Positions 1 through 9,057 of a stretch of 64,000 bases of DNA are shown piece by piece (positions within the stretch are counted from its first letter, which is position 1; each line of letters begins with the position of its first letter). Source of the stretch: Virgibacillus_F necropolis_A (lineage in GTDB: Bacteria; Bacillota; Bacilli; Bacillales; Amphibacillaceae); contig NZ_CP084992.1 in NCBI RefSeq assembly GCF_044793635.1, forward strand, positions 1,612,001 to 1,676,000, given 5' to 3'. The notes below the pieces were generated by a model, which saw only the letters and a list, made by a program, of their open reading frames with translations, searched no databases and was not told the DNA's origin. The position numbers and the translations under genes were made by a program.

Positions 1-960
1 TTTGACGCCATCAATTAACCCCAATGTACTTCCAGCTAATGACCCAGTCTCGGTCCGCGCTACACCATCTTGTAACACGACAGGAAACTCACCTAGATGA
101 TAGTTTCCATCAGGTAGTAGTCCAGCCCGCATGCAATCAGTTATTAGATTAGTCTTATCTTCTTTTATTCCTACCACCATCGAAGCAATATCCGGATGTA
201 CATGATGACCATCACAAATTAACTCTGCGAAAGCATCCTTATAAATCAGCGCAGCTCCGACAACGCCAGGTTCCCGGTGATGCACGCCTGACATCCCATT
301 AAATAAATGCACAAAATTACGTGCGCCAGCATCTATAGCATCTTTGCAGCAATCATAGCCTGCGTCTGAGTGTGCAATACTCGTCAATACACCTTCATCA
401 CTGACTTTACGAATGAAATCTATTGCGTCATTTCGTTCAGGAGCAAGAGCGATTTTTACAATTGTATTCTCAGATAGCTTTTGCCATTGCTTAAATTCCT
501 CAAAGTCAGGGTCACGAAAATAACTCGGGTTTTGCGCACCTTTATGTTTCTCAGTGAAATATGGTCCTTCTAAAAAAATCCCCTCTGATTGTGCACCTCG
601 AAGTCCAGATTTAACTGCTTCAGCAACTGCACGAATGGAATTATTCAAATCCGTTTTAGACGATGTCAATGTTGTTGGTAAAAACCTTGTAACACCAAGA
701 GTTGGTAAAGCATCTGAAATTCCTTGAACTGCTTCAACAGTTCCATCCATGATGTCATGGCCGTTTATTCCATGAATGTGCGTATCAAATAGACCGGGTG
801 TTATCGTGTATCCGCTCCAGTCAACGATATCTGCATGAGCTGGAACTGTATCTATAAACTCACCAAACCTACCATTTTCCACAAGTAAATAAACCCCATG
901 TCTTTCATCATTTTCAAGTAAAAATCGATCTGCTTTCATATAATATTTATTCGTAGTCAT
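1..960 (-). CDS. nagA: N-acetylglucosamine-6-phosphate deacetylase, C-terminus cut by window edge
   Basis: Removes acetate from GlcNAc-6-P (or GalNAc-6-P) in the cytoplasm during amino-sugar use. My translation of the minus strand shows the amidohydrolase metal motif TPGLFDTHIHG, then FLEGPYF, IAHSDAG, LFNGMSGVHHREPG and ICDGHHVHP, all typical of NagA. About 320 residues are present and the C-terminus lies left of position 1. I prefer the ATG at 960 because AGGGTG lies upstream; the in-frame ATG at 939 has no ribosome-binding site. With this start the gene overlaps the end of agaS by 14 bases, suggesting translational coupling. Family assignment is firm; GlcNAc versus GalNAc specificity is not decided by sequence, though the AgaS partner hints at galactosamine. 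Confidence 0.9.
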   Translation of the reverse strand, partial: MTTNKYYMKADRFLLENDERHGVYLLVENGRFGEFIDTVPAHADIVDWSGYTITPGLFDTHIHGINGHDIMDGTVEAVQGISDALPTLGVTRFLPTTLTSSKTDLNNSIRAVAEAVKSGLRGAQSEGIFLEGPYFTEKHKGAQNPSYFRDPDFEEFKQWQKLSENTIVKIALAPERNDAIDFIRKVSDEGVLTSIAHSDAGYDCCKDAIDAGARNFVHLFNGMSGVHHREPGVVGAALIYKDAFAELICDGHHVHPDIASMVVGIKEDKTNLITDCMRAGLLPDGNYHLGEFPVVLQDGVARTETGSLAGSTLGLIDGVK

Positions 961-2119
961 AAATCGTCACACCCTGAACAACACGATTCACTCGCCCATC
1001 TGGACTTGGATTATCTGGTGTAATACCTAGTTGTAATGATTTTTTTAATGCTATGATTTGGGCGAAAATAATGTATAATAATGCAAGTTGAAAATCATTA
1101 CCGAGAGTTTCCTCATTGTTGTTTACGGTTATAGTAAAGTCTGCAAGGTCTTCCACTTCCTGATCTTTTTTCTCCGTAAGTGCAACAGTTTTCATCCCTG
1201 AATCATCGGCTGCTAGTTCGCGTAAAATATCCATATCATATTTCCTTGTGTACGGATCTCGCGACATGAACAAGACCGTTACAGACTTTTCATTCAAGAT
1301 GGACTTCGGACCATGCCTGAAACCGAGCGATGATTCATGAATCGCAGCGACCTGCCCTGCAGAAAGCTCCAACATTTTTAAAGCAGCCTCATGCGAAAGC
1401 TGACTGAGCAACCCAGAACCAAGATATACAATTCGTTCAAAATCAAATTTTAATACGTCATCAACTGTGTCTGCCAGGCGATCACGTAATGCCTTAGAGC
1501 TTTCCAAAAGCTGATCTGCTTCACTAATTGTAAAATCTTTTTCAGCAAACAATGTGTAAGCCGCAATAATCATACTTGTAAAACTACTTGTCATCGCGAA
1601 TCCTTGATCGTGTGCATTTTCCGGCATTACAACTGTTTTACTATTGCTATCATTTGCCACATTTTTAGCAAGCTGCCCATCCTGGTTACATGTAATAACT
1701 ACTTGATAAAAATCAGCAATTAACTTTTCACCTAACGAAACTGCTGCAACGCTTTCCGGACTATTACCAGACCGTGCAAACGACACCATGATAGTTGGCA
1801 CTTCGTTAAACAAATATGTAGTTGGATTTGACACAATATCTGTTGTTGGAATTGATTCAAATTGAACTTTGCTTTGATTCTGTCTACGCAATTCCGGCAC
1901 AACTGTATCCCCCGCAAACGCAGAAGTACCTGCACCAGTAAAAATCACACGAACCTGGTCATGCTTCTTGTAAATAGAATCAATAAATCCAGTTAATGAC
2001 TCTTTTTGCTCGGAAAGTAATGTGAGTAATTCCAGCCAAACCTCTGGCTGTTGATGAATCTCCTTAGCGGTATGCACCGCTTTCTTCATTTCTAGCTCTT
2101 CAGTAGTTAAATTAAACAT
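947..2119 (-). CDS. agaS: AgaS-family SIS-domain sugar isomerase/deaminase
   Basis: 390-residue cytoplasmic protein with two SIS (sugar isomerase) domains, roughly residues 35-180 and 205-345. Visible motifs are FTGAGTSAFAGD near the N-terminus, SFARSGNSPESVAA for phosphosugar binding, and SSLGFRHGPKSIL in the second half. AgaS-type proteins are thought to deaminate/isomerise galactosamine-6-phosphate to tagatose-6-phosphate. The closely related GlmS/FrlB SIS proteins act on other phosphosugars, so the substrate is inferred. It lies directly upstream of, and overlaps, nagA, so the pair would deacetylate and then deaminate an N-acetylhexosamine-6-phosphate. An ATG preceded by GGAGGATGA sets the start. 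A palindromic operator lies just upstream at 2154-2177. Confidence 0.85.
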   Translation of the reverse strand: MFNLTTEELEMKKAVHTAKEIHQQPEVWLELLTLLSEQKESLTGFIDSIYKKHDQVRVIFTGAGTSAFAGDTVVPELRRQNQSKVQFESIPTTDIVSNPTTYLFNEVPTIMVSFARSGNSPESVAAVSLGEKLIADFYQVVITCNQDGQLAKNVANDSNSKTVVMPENAHDQGFAMTSSFTSMIIAAYTLFAEKDFTISEADQLLESSKALRDRLADTVDDVLKFDFERIVYLGSGLLSQLSHEAALKMLELSAGQVAAIHESSLGFRHGPKSILNEKSVTVLFMSRDPYTRKYDMDILRELAADDSGMKTVALTEKKDQEVEDLADFTITVNNNEETLGNDFQLALLYIIFAQIIALKKSLQLGITPDNPSPDGRVNRVVQGVTIYDYE

Positions 2120-2153
2120 TTGTCATCCTCCATGTGTTAAATTTAGCATTAGT

Positions 2154-2177
2154 AGTGGTTATGTTGTCATAACCACT
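2154..2177. promoter_or_regulatory. Putative GntR/UTRA operator upstream of agaS
   Basis: Perfect 9-bp inverted repeat (AGTGGTTAT / ATAACCACT) separated by 6 bases, 35 bp upstream of the agaS start and downstream of the GntR stop. Its arms match the compact palindrome in front of the GntR gene at 3001. That suggests the neighbouring GntR protein represses both itself and agaS-nagA. Binding is inferred, not shown. Confidence 0.6.
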
Positions 2178-2260
2178 TTAATTGTTGAGAAGCCGTGGAT
2201 TGAACTCGATTGCTTCTCTTCCAGCTTCGATCGGTTGTTGGCCAAACCAAACTGACTCTT

Positions 2261-2992
2261 TTAGGTTAATTCAACCGTATAATCAAATTTGTCACCACGG
2301 GCCACGCTAATCGTATATTCAATCAATTCATCGTTATGATAAGCAAAACGCTTTATCAGCATCGCAGGTTGATCTGTTATCATACGCAAATGTTCCGCTT
2401 CTTCTTTTCTAATCATCGTTGCGGAAAATCGTTCAATGGCCTTCGTTACATTCACTTGATATTCCTCATAGAAAACATCATACATGGGCCTTTGTTCCAG
2501 ATCATTCTTTGTTAAATTAGGAAATAACTTTTTAGGTAAATAAGAAGTTTCATACATTAAAGGCTCATCATCCGCTAGTCGCAGGCGGCTAACCTGTAAA
2601 ACCTCATCTAGTGGACCAAGATTCATTTTACTAGCTAATCGTTCATCCACCGCAATTTCCTCAAATGACATCACCTTTGTTGTTGGTTTCTTGCCAATTG
2701 CTTTCATTTCTTCCGTAAAACTATATAACTTAACTAAATTTTGATTATATGACTTTGGCGCAACAAACGTACCTTTACCATGTAATTTATAAATAAAACC
2801 TTCCCGTTCCAGCTCTTGCAACGCCTGCCTAACTGTTATCCGACTTAAATCATAAAGGTCACATAATTCACGTTCAGACGGCAACTTTTCGTTCTCACGG
2901 TATGCCTGTGCTTCTATCTTCTTTATTAAATCCTCCATTAATTGCAAATACAATGGCACCCTACTTTTCTTATCCAATGCTTGAAATGTCAC
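2261..2992 (-). CDS. GntR family transcriptional regulator (HutC/UTRA type, NagR-like)
   Basis: 243-residue regulator. The N-terminal winged helix (about residues 12-75) carries PLYLQLMEDL, KLPSERELCDLYDLSRITVRQALQELEREG and KLHGKGTFV. It is followed by a UTRA ligand-binding domain that normally senses a phosphorylated sugar such as GlcN-6-P or GlcNAc-6-P. It sits directly upstream of agaS-nagA, as NagR/YvoA-type regulators do. The start is uncertain. The GTG at 2992 overlaps the AGGAGGTGA ribosome-binding site, so the TTG at 2977 (protein beginning MDKKSRVPLYL) is an attractive alternative that fits the family N-terminus better. Palindromes at 2154 and 3001 are likely its operators. Confidence 0.88.
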   Translation of the reverse strand: MTFQALDKKSRVPLYLQLMEDLIKKIEAQAYRENEKLPSERELCDLYDLSRITVRQALQELEREGFIYKLHGKGTFVAPKSYNQNLVKLYSFTEEMKAIGKKPTTKVMSFEEIAVDERLASKMNLGPLDEVLQVSRLRLADDEPLMYETSYLPKKLFPNLTKNDLEQRPMYDVFYEEYQVNVTKAIERFSATMIRKEEAEHLRMITDQPAMLIKRFAYHNDELIEYTISVARGDKFDYTVELT

Positions 2993-3000
2993 CTCCTAAT

Positions 3001-3016
3001 AGTGGTTATAACCAAT
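3001..3016. promoter_or_regulatory. Putative GntR autoregulatory operator
   Basis: AGTGGTTATAACCAAT contains the perfect 12-bp palindrome TGGTTATAACCA, immediately upstream of the GntR ribosome-binding site. It shares the TGGTTAT half-site with the wider palindrome at 2154, so the same regulator probably binds both. Confidence 0.6.
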
Positions 3017-3075
3017 TGGGTTAAGTATAAAATACTACTTATGAAAAGTAAAGGTAGTTTTTTTAGTTTTTATCC

Positions 3076-4932
3076 CTACACCTCCTGTTTTTTAATTTTA
3101 ATGATTCTTTCCCCTTCCCGATGGATAACATAAAAATCATTTTCCCTCATGATTAATTGAGGAGTTGTTTCCATGTGTTTAGAAAAAAATGATTCATCCG
3201 TATGTGCAAATACAGCGGCCGCCAGCCAATGATTTCCGATTTCCAATTCCTTTATTAGTGTCGGAATCTCTGAAACATTAGGGTATAACATGTTTGTATT
3301 CGGCGCAGTCCTAACCATTTTAAGTTTTCGCTCTCCTAATAAATCGATAATGCAACTTAGCCCAACTGACGATTTTGCAATATCCCAATCTGGCTTCATT
3401 AACCCTATATATGGATCGTCCACCGGGATGGCAAACCCTCCCTCCGCTGTGTCTAACATCCTTTCAGTTTGAATATGATGAACACGAATATGCCAGGCAT
3501 TAATTGGAATGAGCCAAGTTTCTACTAATACATCTTGCCATGGTTTCCATAGTGAATATATATATTCTTTACTCATTTTGACTTTTTCACATTTACGGCG
3601 GACACGGTAAAGATTATCCTTTTCCGATAGGGCCAGCATTGAGTCATAGGCACCGTGAGTCAGCCCATACGGCTCTTTTGAAACACTGAACCCAAACTGG
3701 TTGGAGTAAGCAAATTTTGCATACTTTTCAGCGGTATGCGCTGGTTCAAAGTCTGCATATTGACCAGATGTTAAAGCATAAACATGCTCATGATCACGAC
3801 ACATAATCATTTGTGAATGTTTCTGCACCTTGATTTTCTCTAACTTTGGCAAACTTTGTTCTTCCTCCGTCCAAAAAGGATGGCTCTCATTTAACGCCAG
3901 TACAAGAAAAGACTTCAATGCCCAGTATGGAGATCCGGGTGCATTGTAATTTTCGGACATGATCAAATTTGGGTATGCATATCCTATTGTTAAAACCCCG
4001 TCATCTGTAAAAATTGACTGCTTCATCCACCAGCGTAGATGTCTCAATACAATTCCTTTTATAACACCCCATGGAAACGCTTCAACATCTGCAAAAGCTA
4101 ATGCACTCCAAAAGGAAGTTTGCGCAAATCTATATGTCATGCTTCTGCCAAAAGGAATAGATGATCCATCTTCAGCAAACCAATAAATAAAATCTTTTGC
4201 GAATTTTACTGCTCTATCTTTGAATAACTGAGACCGAATAGGATCTTCTTTCTCCATTAACTTTGCGTAGATAAGGCAATAATAATGAATTGCAAAAGAT
4301 ACATAGTAATCTTTCTGATTCGTTAAGCCATCAGAGTACCAACCATCTCCTAAATAAAAAGTTTCGATACGTTCAAAGGCATGCTTATTCGCTTTTTTAT
4401 CATATTCCATACCTTGTTTGGCAAGCCCGGTATTAACCAAAACTTTAAAAAGATTCCAGTTATTATCAGGAGTCTTTCTTTTGTTAACAACTTTTATCCA
4501 TTGATAAAAATTCTCTCTTTCCACAGATGTTAAAGAATCCAAAACATTAGAACCACATAGTGCAAGGGTTAAGCCAAATGCTGCCGTTTCTACTGTGCGT
4601 TGATCATAATCTTTTGGAAATCCCCAAAACTCCCTGTGTTGGGGGTTTGTTCCATTTTTAATACCTTCTATATAATTATCCCAAATCGGAACGGATCCCC
4701 CACCCGCGATTAGAGGTGCTAACCCCCATAACGGACGGGAAAAGGCCTCAAACCCTGCCACTTGTTCACTATAGTGAGTGGCGGCTTTCCCTAGGTATAA
4801 GTGTGCTTTATCTGCGCTAAAATAATTTTCTAGTGGTTGGGCAATTTGTTTCATTAAGGTTTGTAAATCTTTTTTTGTTCTTAACGGGTTGTTCTTTATA
4901 TTTAAAACAGGATTTTTTTCAATTTGTGCCAT
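3076..4932 (-). CDS. DUF2264 domain protein, possible glycoside hydrolase
   Basis: 618-residue protein with no signal peptide, so probably cytoplasmic. The N-terminal part (residues about 15-370) resembles the DUF2264/COG4289 family, with features such as GFEAFSRPLWGLAPL, FYLGDGWYSDG, DYYVSFAIHYY and SIPFGRSMTYRFAQTSFWSALA, which suggest an (alpha/alpha) barrel. The remainder is a beta-rich C-terminal region. Some DUF2264-type proteins have been assigned to family GH154 (beta-glucuronidase); I recall this but cannot verify it here. In this setting, next to a PL8 lyase and hexosamine genes, a role in removing a uronate from imported oligosaccharides is plausible but inferred. It ends 84 bases from the GntR start and is probably co-transcribed with the upstream oxidoreductase/epimerase genes. 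Confidence 0.75.
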   Translation of the reverse strand: MAQIEKNPVLNIKNNPLRTKKDLQTLMKQIAQPLENYFSADKAHLYLGKAATHYSEQVAGFEAFSRPLWGLAPLIAGGGSVPIWDNYIEGIKNGTNPQHREFWGFPKDYDQRTVETAAFGLTLALCGSNVLDSLTSVERENFYQWIKVVNKRKTPDNNWNLFKVLVNTGLAKQGMEYDKKANKHAFERIETFYLGDGWYSDGLTNQKDYYVSFAIHYYCLIYAKLMEKEDPIRSQLFKDRAVKFAKDFIYWFAEDGSSIPFGRSMTYRFAQTSFWSALAFADVEAFPWGVIKGIVLRHLRWWMKQSIFTDDGVLTIGYAYPNLIMSENYNAPGSPYWALKSFLVLALNESHPFWTEEEQSLPKLEKIKVQKHSQMIMCRDHEHVYALTSGQYADFEPAHTAEKYAKFAYSNQFGFSVSKEPYGLTHGAYDSMLALSEKDNLYRVRRKCEKVKMSKEYIYSLWKPWQDVLVETWLIPINAWHIRVHHIQTERMLDTAEGGFAIPVDDPYIGLMKPDWDIAKSSVGLSCIIDLLGERKLKMVRTAPNTNMLYPNVSEIPTLIKELEIGNHWLAAAVFAHTDESFFSKHMETTPQLIMRENDFYVIHREGERIIKIKKQEV

Positions 4933-5079
4933 TAGGGGTTACTCCTTTCAATAATTTTGATTTTAAGACTTTTAGTACTATACTGCCATTATGCATTTCT
5001 TTGTGATTTAATTTATCTAGGAAAATAGCGAAATATATAAGACACGATCATTTAATAAAGATATGAATACACCATGATA

Positions 5080-5847
5080 TTACGGCAGGTTACCATACAC
5101 AACTAAGTTTTTTAATGCTTTAGCATCCTTTAAAAACTGTTCTATATTATCCCCTTTTACAAATTCCATTAATAAGTAATGAACGTTTTTATCTTTTTTT
5201 AATTTACTCAAATATTGTTCCCATTCCACTACTCCTTCAGAAAAAGAAAGCCTGTCCGTATAATTCCAATGAAAAACATGAATATGAGTCAACCATGCGC
5301 TTAATTTCTCTATACTTTTCAATCGTTTATTTATTGTTTCACCTACAGCTGGTTGCCAGTACAAATGAATATTAGGATGATTTATTTCATTCACTAGAAG
5401 CAAGGCACTTTCTACGTTATCAGTAAGTGTCCCACCATGATATTCAAAGTTAATCTCTATATCCTGTTTTTCTGCCAACTCAGCAATTCTTCTCGCATCC
5501 TCAACAACGGCTGTTCTATATTTCTCATCTATTTCATGCGAACCTATCTTTCCTGCCCAAACTCGTATAGAAGGTGCCTTTAGTCTTTGTGCAGTTTCCA
5601 ATACTACATCAAATGGAATACCTTCCTTTTCATGACCTACTCGATAATAAGATCCGTAAGAAACGATTTCCAAATTGGCTTGTTCTGTTAATTCAGCTAC
5701 TTCAGCAGCACGAATAGTGTCCCCAGGTGGTACATGGAAATCACCACCCCACTCAATTCCTTCCATATTTGCTCCATGGGCAAGTTTAATAACTTGTTCT
5801 ACTGTTAAATTCCTAAAAGTTACCGAGCATAAACCAATTTTATACAT
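5080..5847 (-). CDS. Sugar phosphate isomerase/epimerase family protein (TIM barrel)
   Basis: 255-residue AP-endonuclease-2-type TIM barrel. Visible strand-end motifs include GANMEGIEWGGDFHVP, IVSYGSYYRVGHE, SIRVWAGKIG, NFEYHGGTLTDN, LYWQPAVGE, HIHVFHW and LLMEFVKGD, with Glu/His/Asp residues placed to bind a divalent metal as in IolE/xylose-isomerase-like enzymes. The substrate is unknown. It lies between the hydroxyacid dehydrogenase gene (17 bases away) and the DUF2264 gene, in an operon with a second epimerase-like TIM barrel, which suggests sequential isomerisation steps in one pathway. Confidence 0.82.
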   Translation of the reverse strand: MYKIGLCSVTFRNLTVEQVIKLAHGANMEGIEWGGDFHVPPGDTIRAAEVAELTEQANLEIVSYGSYYRVGHEKEGIPFDVVLETAQRLKAPSIRVWAGKIGSHEIDEKYRTAVVEDARRIAELAEKQDIEINFEYHGGTLTDNVESALLLVNEINHPNIHLYWQPAVGETINKRLKSIEKLSAWLTHIHVFHWNYTDRLSFSEGVVEWEQYLSKLKKDKNVHYLLMEFVKGDNIEQFLKDAKALKNLVVYGNLP

Positions 5848-5863
5848 GGTCTCCCTCCAAGTT

Positions 5864-6862
5864 TTATGCCATTACATCAAATTCCTTTTTAGATACTTGC
5901 CATATTAATTGTTCTCCAGAAAGATAGCGCTTAAATTCATCAAGCATATATGCTCCCATTCTTCCACACTCTTGCCCTTCGCTTCCTGCTATATGTGGTG
6001 TTAATACAACATTAGGAAGAGAATATAAAAGGGAATCCACGGAAGGAGGTTCTGGATCGGTAACATCTAAAATAGCAGTAATATCACCGCGTTGTTTCAG
6101 AACATCTAACATTTCTGTTTCCTTAACTATTGCTCCCCTTGACGTGTTAATGAAACTTGCATATGGTTTCATCAACTCAAAATGTTTTTTTCTTATCAGC
6201 CTTGTTGTTTCGTCCAACAATGGTGCATGCAAAGAGACGATGTCTGCTCTTTCAAATATGTCATCTAATGAACATAGCTCAACATTTAGTTTAGCCGCTT
6301 CCTTCTTGTCTACGAATGGATCATATGCTAGTACGTTAATATCAAAATGTCGAAGATATTCATTTACTTTTCGCCCAACTGTACTTAAAGAAATAAGGCC
6401 TACTGTACTCCCAAACGATCCTGGTATATGATAAAAGGGTTTTTCAGGATATTTTCTATGTTTCTTAACATCAAGAGCAAACTGCCATCCCCTCTTCAAA
6501 GAAAACAGTATTTGCGATAACGTATATTCAGCTACCGGAATGGCATTTGCAGAAACGGCATTAGTTAACACGATATTTCTATCCCAAAAAGCTTCGGTTG
6601 CGATTGGCTTTATAGAGCCCGCCGCATAAAAAATTGCTTTAAGATTAGGAGCGGCCTCAAGAAATTCCTTATCCAGTTTAGGCCCACCCCATCCAGTAAA
6701 AATGACTTCAGCCTCCTGTAAAATAGACTTGTCTTCAATAATATCCTTCGATGATAGTGGCACGGAATAGATGTTAGCCAATTTTTCTATTTCTTTTTTT
6801 ACAGTAGATGGGTAAACCAGATCAATAAAGTTTTCATCCATTATAAATAAACCCTTAATCAT
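5864..6862 (-). CDS. D-isomer-specific 2-hydroxyacid dehydrogenase family protein
   Basis: NAD(P)-dependent oxidoreductase of about 332 residues. The catalytic Arg (INTSRGAIV), Glu (DVTDPEPP) and His (LTPHIAGS) motifs are all present. The Rossmann glycine motif reads VGLISLSTVGRKV, so the first two glycines of the usual GLGxIG are serines. I set the start at the ATG at 6862 because the GTG at 6871 lies within the ribosome-binding site AGAGGTG. The gene sits between two TIM-barrel isomerase genes. It probably reduces or oxidises a sugar-acid intermediate, but the substrate is not known. Confidence 0.85.
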   Translation of the reverse strand: MIKGLFIMDENFIDLVYPSTVKKEIEKLANIYSVPLSSKDIIEDKSILQEAEVIFTGWGGPKLDKEFLEAAPNLKAIFYAAGSIKPIATEAFWDRNIVLTNAVSANAIPVAEYTLSQILFSLKRGWQFALDVKKHRKYPEKPFYHIPGSFGSTVGLISLSTVGRKVNEYLRHFDINVLAYDPFVDKKEAAKLNVELCSLDDIFERADIVSLHAPLLDETTRLIRKKHFELMKPYASFINTSRGAIVKETEMLDVLKQRGDITAILDVTDPEPPSVDSLLYSLPNVVLTPHIAGSEGQECGRMGAYMLDEFKRYLSGEQLIWQVSKKEFDVMA

Positions 6863-7006
6863 TTTTTTCACCTCTATAAAGTTTTTTAAGCTAATTCCTT
6901 TCTAATATATACTACAAACTATTAGGTATGAGAAAAGAGAATAGCCACAACTACCCTCTTTTTCCAACTCTATTTTTTTATCCCATTCATCAATTTCGCT
7001 AAATAC

Positions 7007-7831
7007 TTATACATGCTTAACATAACGATCTTTGATCAAAGAAAGTACATCATTACCAGGTTTATCCCAAATCGCTTGGTTCATGATTTCTACCTCGATT
7101 GGCCCATTGTACCCTGCCTGCTCGACTGCTTTTCTAATGCGACGGATTTCGATCACTCCATCTCCCATCATACTTCGGGCTTTAAAGGTATCTGTAATAG
7201 GAACAGCCCAATCAGAAACATGAAATCCTAGTATACGCCCTGTAGCTCGAACAATTTGGTTATATAAATCAGGATCCCACCAGACATGAAACACATCCAC
7301 TACTACCCCAACCTGATTATCGTTATATTTTTCTGCCATTGTATTCGCCTGATCCAATGTCACTACTACAGAGCGATCAGCAGCATACATCGGATGAAGT
7401 GGTTCAATTCCCAGTTTCACACCATATGATTCTGCGAATGGAACGAGTTGTTCAATCCCTTCCTCGACCCATTTCCGTGAGGTATCGATATCACGGTCAG
7501 GGGCAGCGCCACAAACTAATACTAAGACATCCGTTCCTAATTCAGCAGCCTCTTCAATGGCACGGAAGTTATCATCCAAATTTTTTTGCCTCTGTTCCGC
7601 TGTAGACGCAGGAAACATACCACCACGACACAGACTGGAAACTTGTAAACCTGAATCCGCCACAATCCTTTTACTCTCAGCAAGACCGACTTCTTGAATT
7701 TTATGTCGCCATAAAGAAATCCATGATATTTCTGCTTTTACGCACCCAGCAACCGCTTCTTTTAAATTCCAATTTTCGGTTGTAATCTGGTTTAAACTAA
7801 GACTTTCCAGCGATGGTCCATTTCTTACCAT
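7007..7831 (-). CDS. Sugar phosphate isomerase/epimerase family protein (TIM barrel)
   Basis: 274-residue TIM barrel of the xylose-isomerase-like superfamily. Motifs include AEISWISLWRHKI, LCRGGMFP, VLVCGAAPDRD, LGIEPLHPMYAADRSVV, VGVVVDVFHVWWDP, GFHVSDW and PIEVEIMN. The pattern of Glu, Asp, His and Glu is that of a divalent-metal epimerase/isomerase. Its sequence differs clearly from the smaller TIM-barrel protein at 5080. It is co-oriented with the upstream DUF993 gene (48 bases away), and this pairing with a Gfo/Idh/MocA oxidoreductase suggests one catabolic module of unknown substrate. Confidence 0.85.
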   Translation of the reverse strand: MVRNGPSLESLSLNQITTENWNLKEAVAGCVKAEISWISLWRHKIQEVGLAESKRIVADSGLQVSSLCRGGMFPASTAEQRQKNLDDNFRAIEEAAELGTDVLVLVCGAAPDRDIDTSRKWVEEGIEQLVPFAESYGVKLGIEPLHPMYAADRSVVVTLDQANTMAEKYNDNQVGVVVDVFHVWWDPDLYNQIVRATGRILGFHVSDWAVPITDTFKARSMMGDGVIEIRRIRKAVEQAGYNGPIEVEIMNQAIWDKPGNDVLSLIKDRYVKHV

Positions 7832-7879
7832 TTCCTCAAATCCTCCCTACAAGTTATTTTTGAAAAATCGATTCGCAAA

Positions 7880-9046
7880 TTATCGAATTCTCGCCTGTGC
7901 TAAGACAATTTTCATTCTTTCCACAGCAAGATCGGGATTTCGTAATAATCCTGCTTCATCTGCCATTACGAATAGTTCGGAAAGGTGGATGATTGAGCGG
8001 TGACCTTCTGCTCCACTAATCATTCGGAAATGAGGCTGATGTCCATTTAAATAAGCCATAAATACGACACCTGTTTTATAGGCATAAGTGGGTGTTTGAA
8101 AAATATGACGTGATAATGGAACCGTTTTTTCTAAAATAGAATAATAGCTTTCAAAATCATCCGCATCTAATGCATGAAGTGCTGCAGTTGCCGCTGGAGC
8201 AATTGCATCAAAAATCCCAAGCAGCGCATGACTGAATCCTTGCTCATCTCCACGAATTAGATCTGGATAATTAAAATCATCTCCTGTGTACATTTTTACA
8301 CTTTCAGGAAGAAGACGTCTCATTTCGATTTCACGTTGATCATCAAGCAATGAAATTTTTATACCGTCAATTTTATCTTCGTTTTCCTTGATTACTCGTA
8401 AACATACTTCCATGGCTTTATCAACGTCTTTATAACCCCAATATCCTTTTAACGCCGGATCAAACATGTCGCCAAGCCAATGTAGGATAACAGGTTTCAA
8501 GACCTTGCTCAAGATATTTCCATATACCTTCTCATAATCTTCAGGACATTTAGCACAGGCTGCCAAAGCCCGGCTTGCCATTAAAATAATCTGTCCACCC
8601 TCATTTTCAACAAATTCACATTGTTCTTCATAAGCAATCTGTACATCTTCAAGTGTGGGATTTACTTGCACCAAATGATCTGTACCAGCTCCACAAGCAA
8701 TCTTCCCATTAACTGATTTCGCTTCTTTAATGGAACGGCTAATTAACGATTGTGCCTGACTCCAGTTTAAACCCATACCACGCTGAGCTGTGTCCATTGC
8801 CTCGGCAACAGCTAATCCTTGTGACCATAGATAATGGCGGTACTGCATCGTAGTCTCCCAATCTATTTGACTATTATTAAGTGGATCGGTATCTGCAAAT
8901 GGATCACTTACCACATGTGCAGCCGAGAAGGCAATACGTTTTTTTAACGTTTTTCCTTCAGGAATATCAAATGAAACAGCATTTTGTGGCTTGAACGTAT
9001 ATAATTCTCCGCCTTTTTTTGGTAACTTTAATTCATTCCCCAACAC
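7880..9046 (-). CDS. DUF993 family, dihydrodipicolinate-synthase-like aldolase
   Basis: 388-residue protein that I recognise as DUF993, related to the class I aldolase (DapA/NAL) superfamily. It has motifs such as RIAFSAAHVVSDPFADTDP, IDWETTMQYRHYLWSQGLAVAEAMDTAQRGMG, CGAGTDHL, DGIKISLLDD and MYTGDDFNYPDLI. The lysine in GIKISLL is a candidate Schiff-base residue by analogy to DapA-type enzymes. The reaction is not known to me. The start is GTG at 9046 or the adjacent TTG at 9043, behind GGAGGGAT. It lies 11 bases from the Gfo/Idh/MocA gene, so the two are surely one operon. Confidence 0.82.
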   Translation of the reverse strand: MLGNELKLPKKGGELYTFKPQNAVSFDIPEGKTLKKRIAFSAAHVVSDPFADTDPLNNSQIDWETTMQYRHYLWSQGLAVAEAMDTAQRGMGLNWSQAQSLISRSIKEAKSVNGKIACGAGTDHLVQVNPTLEDVQIAYEEQCEFVENEGGQIILMASRALAACAKCPEDYEKVYGNILSKVLKPVILHWLGDMFDPALKGYWGYKDVDKAMEVCLRVIKENEDKIDGIKISLLDDQREIEMRRLLPESVKMYTGDDFNYPDLIRGDEQGFSHALLGIFDAIAPAATAALHALDADDFESYYSILEKTVPLSRHIFQTPTYAYKTGVVFMAYLNGHQPHFRMISGAEGHRSIIHLSELFVMADEAGLLRNPDLAVERMKIVLAQARIR

Positions 9047-9057
9047 TATCCCTCCAA

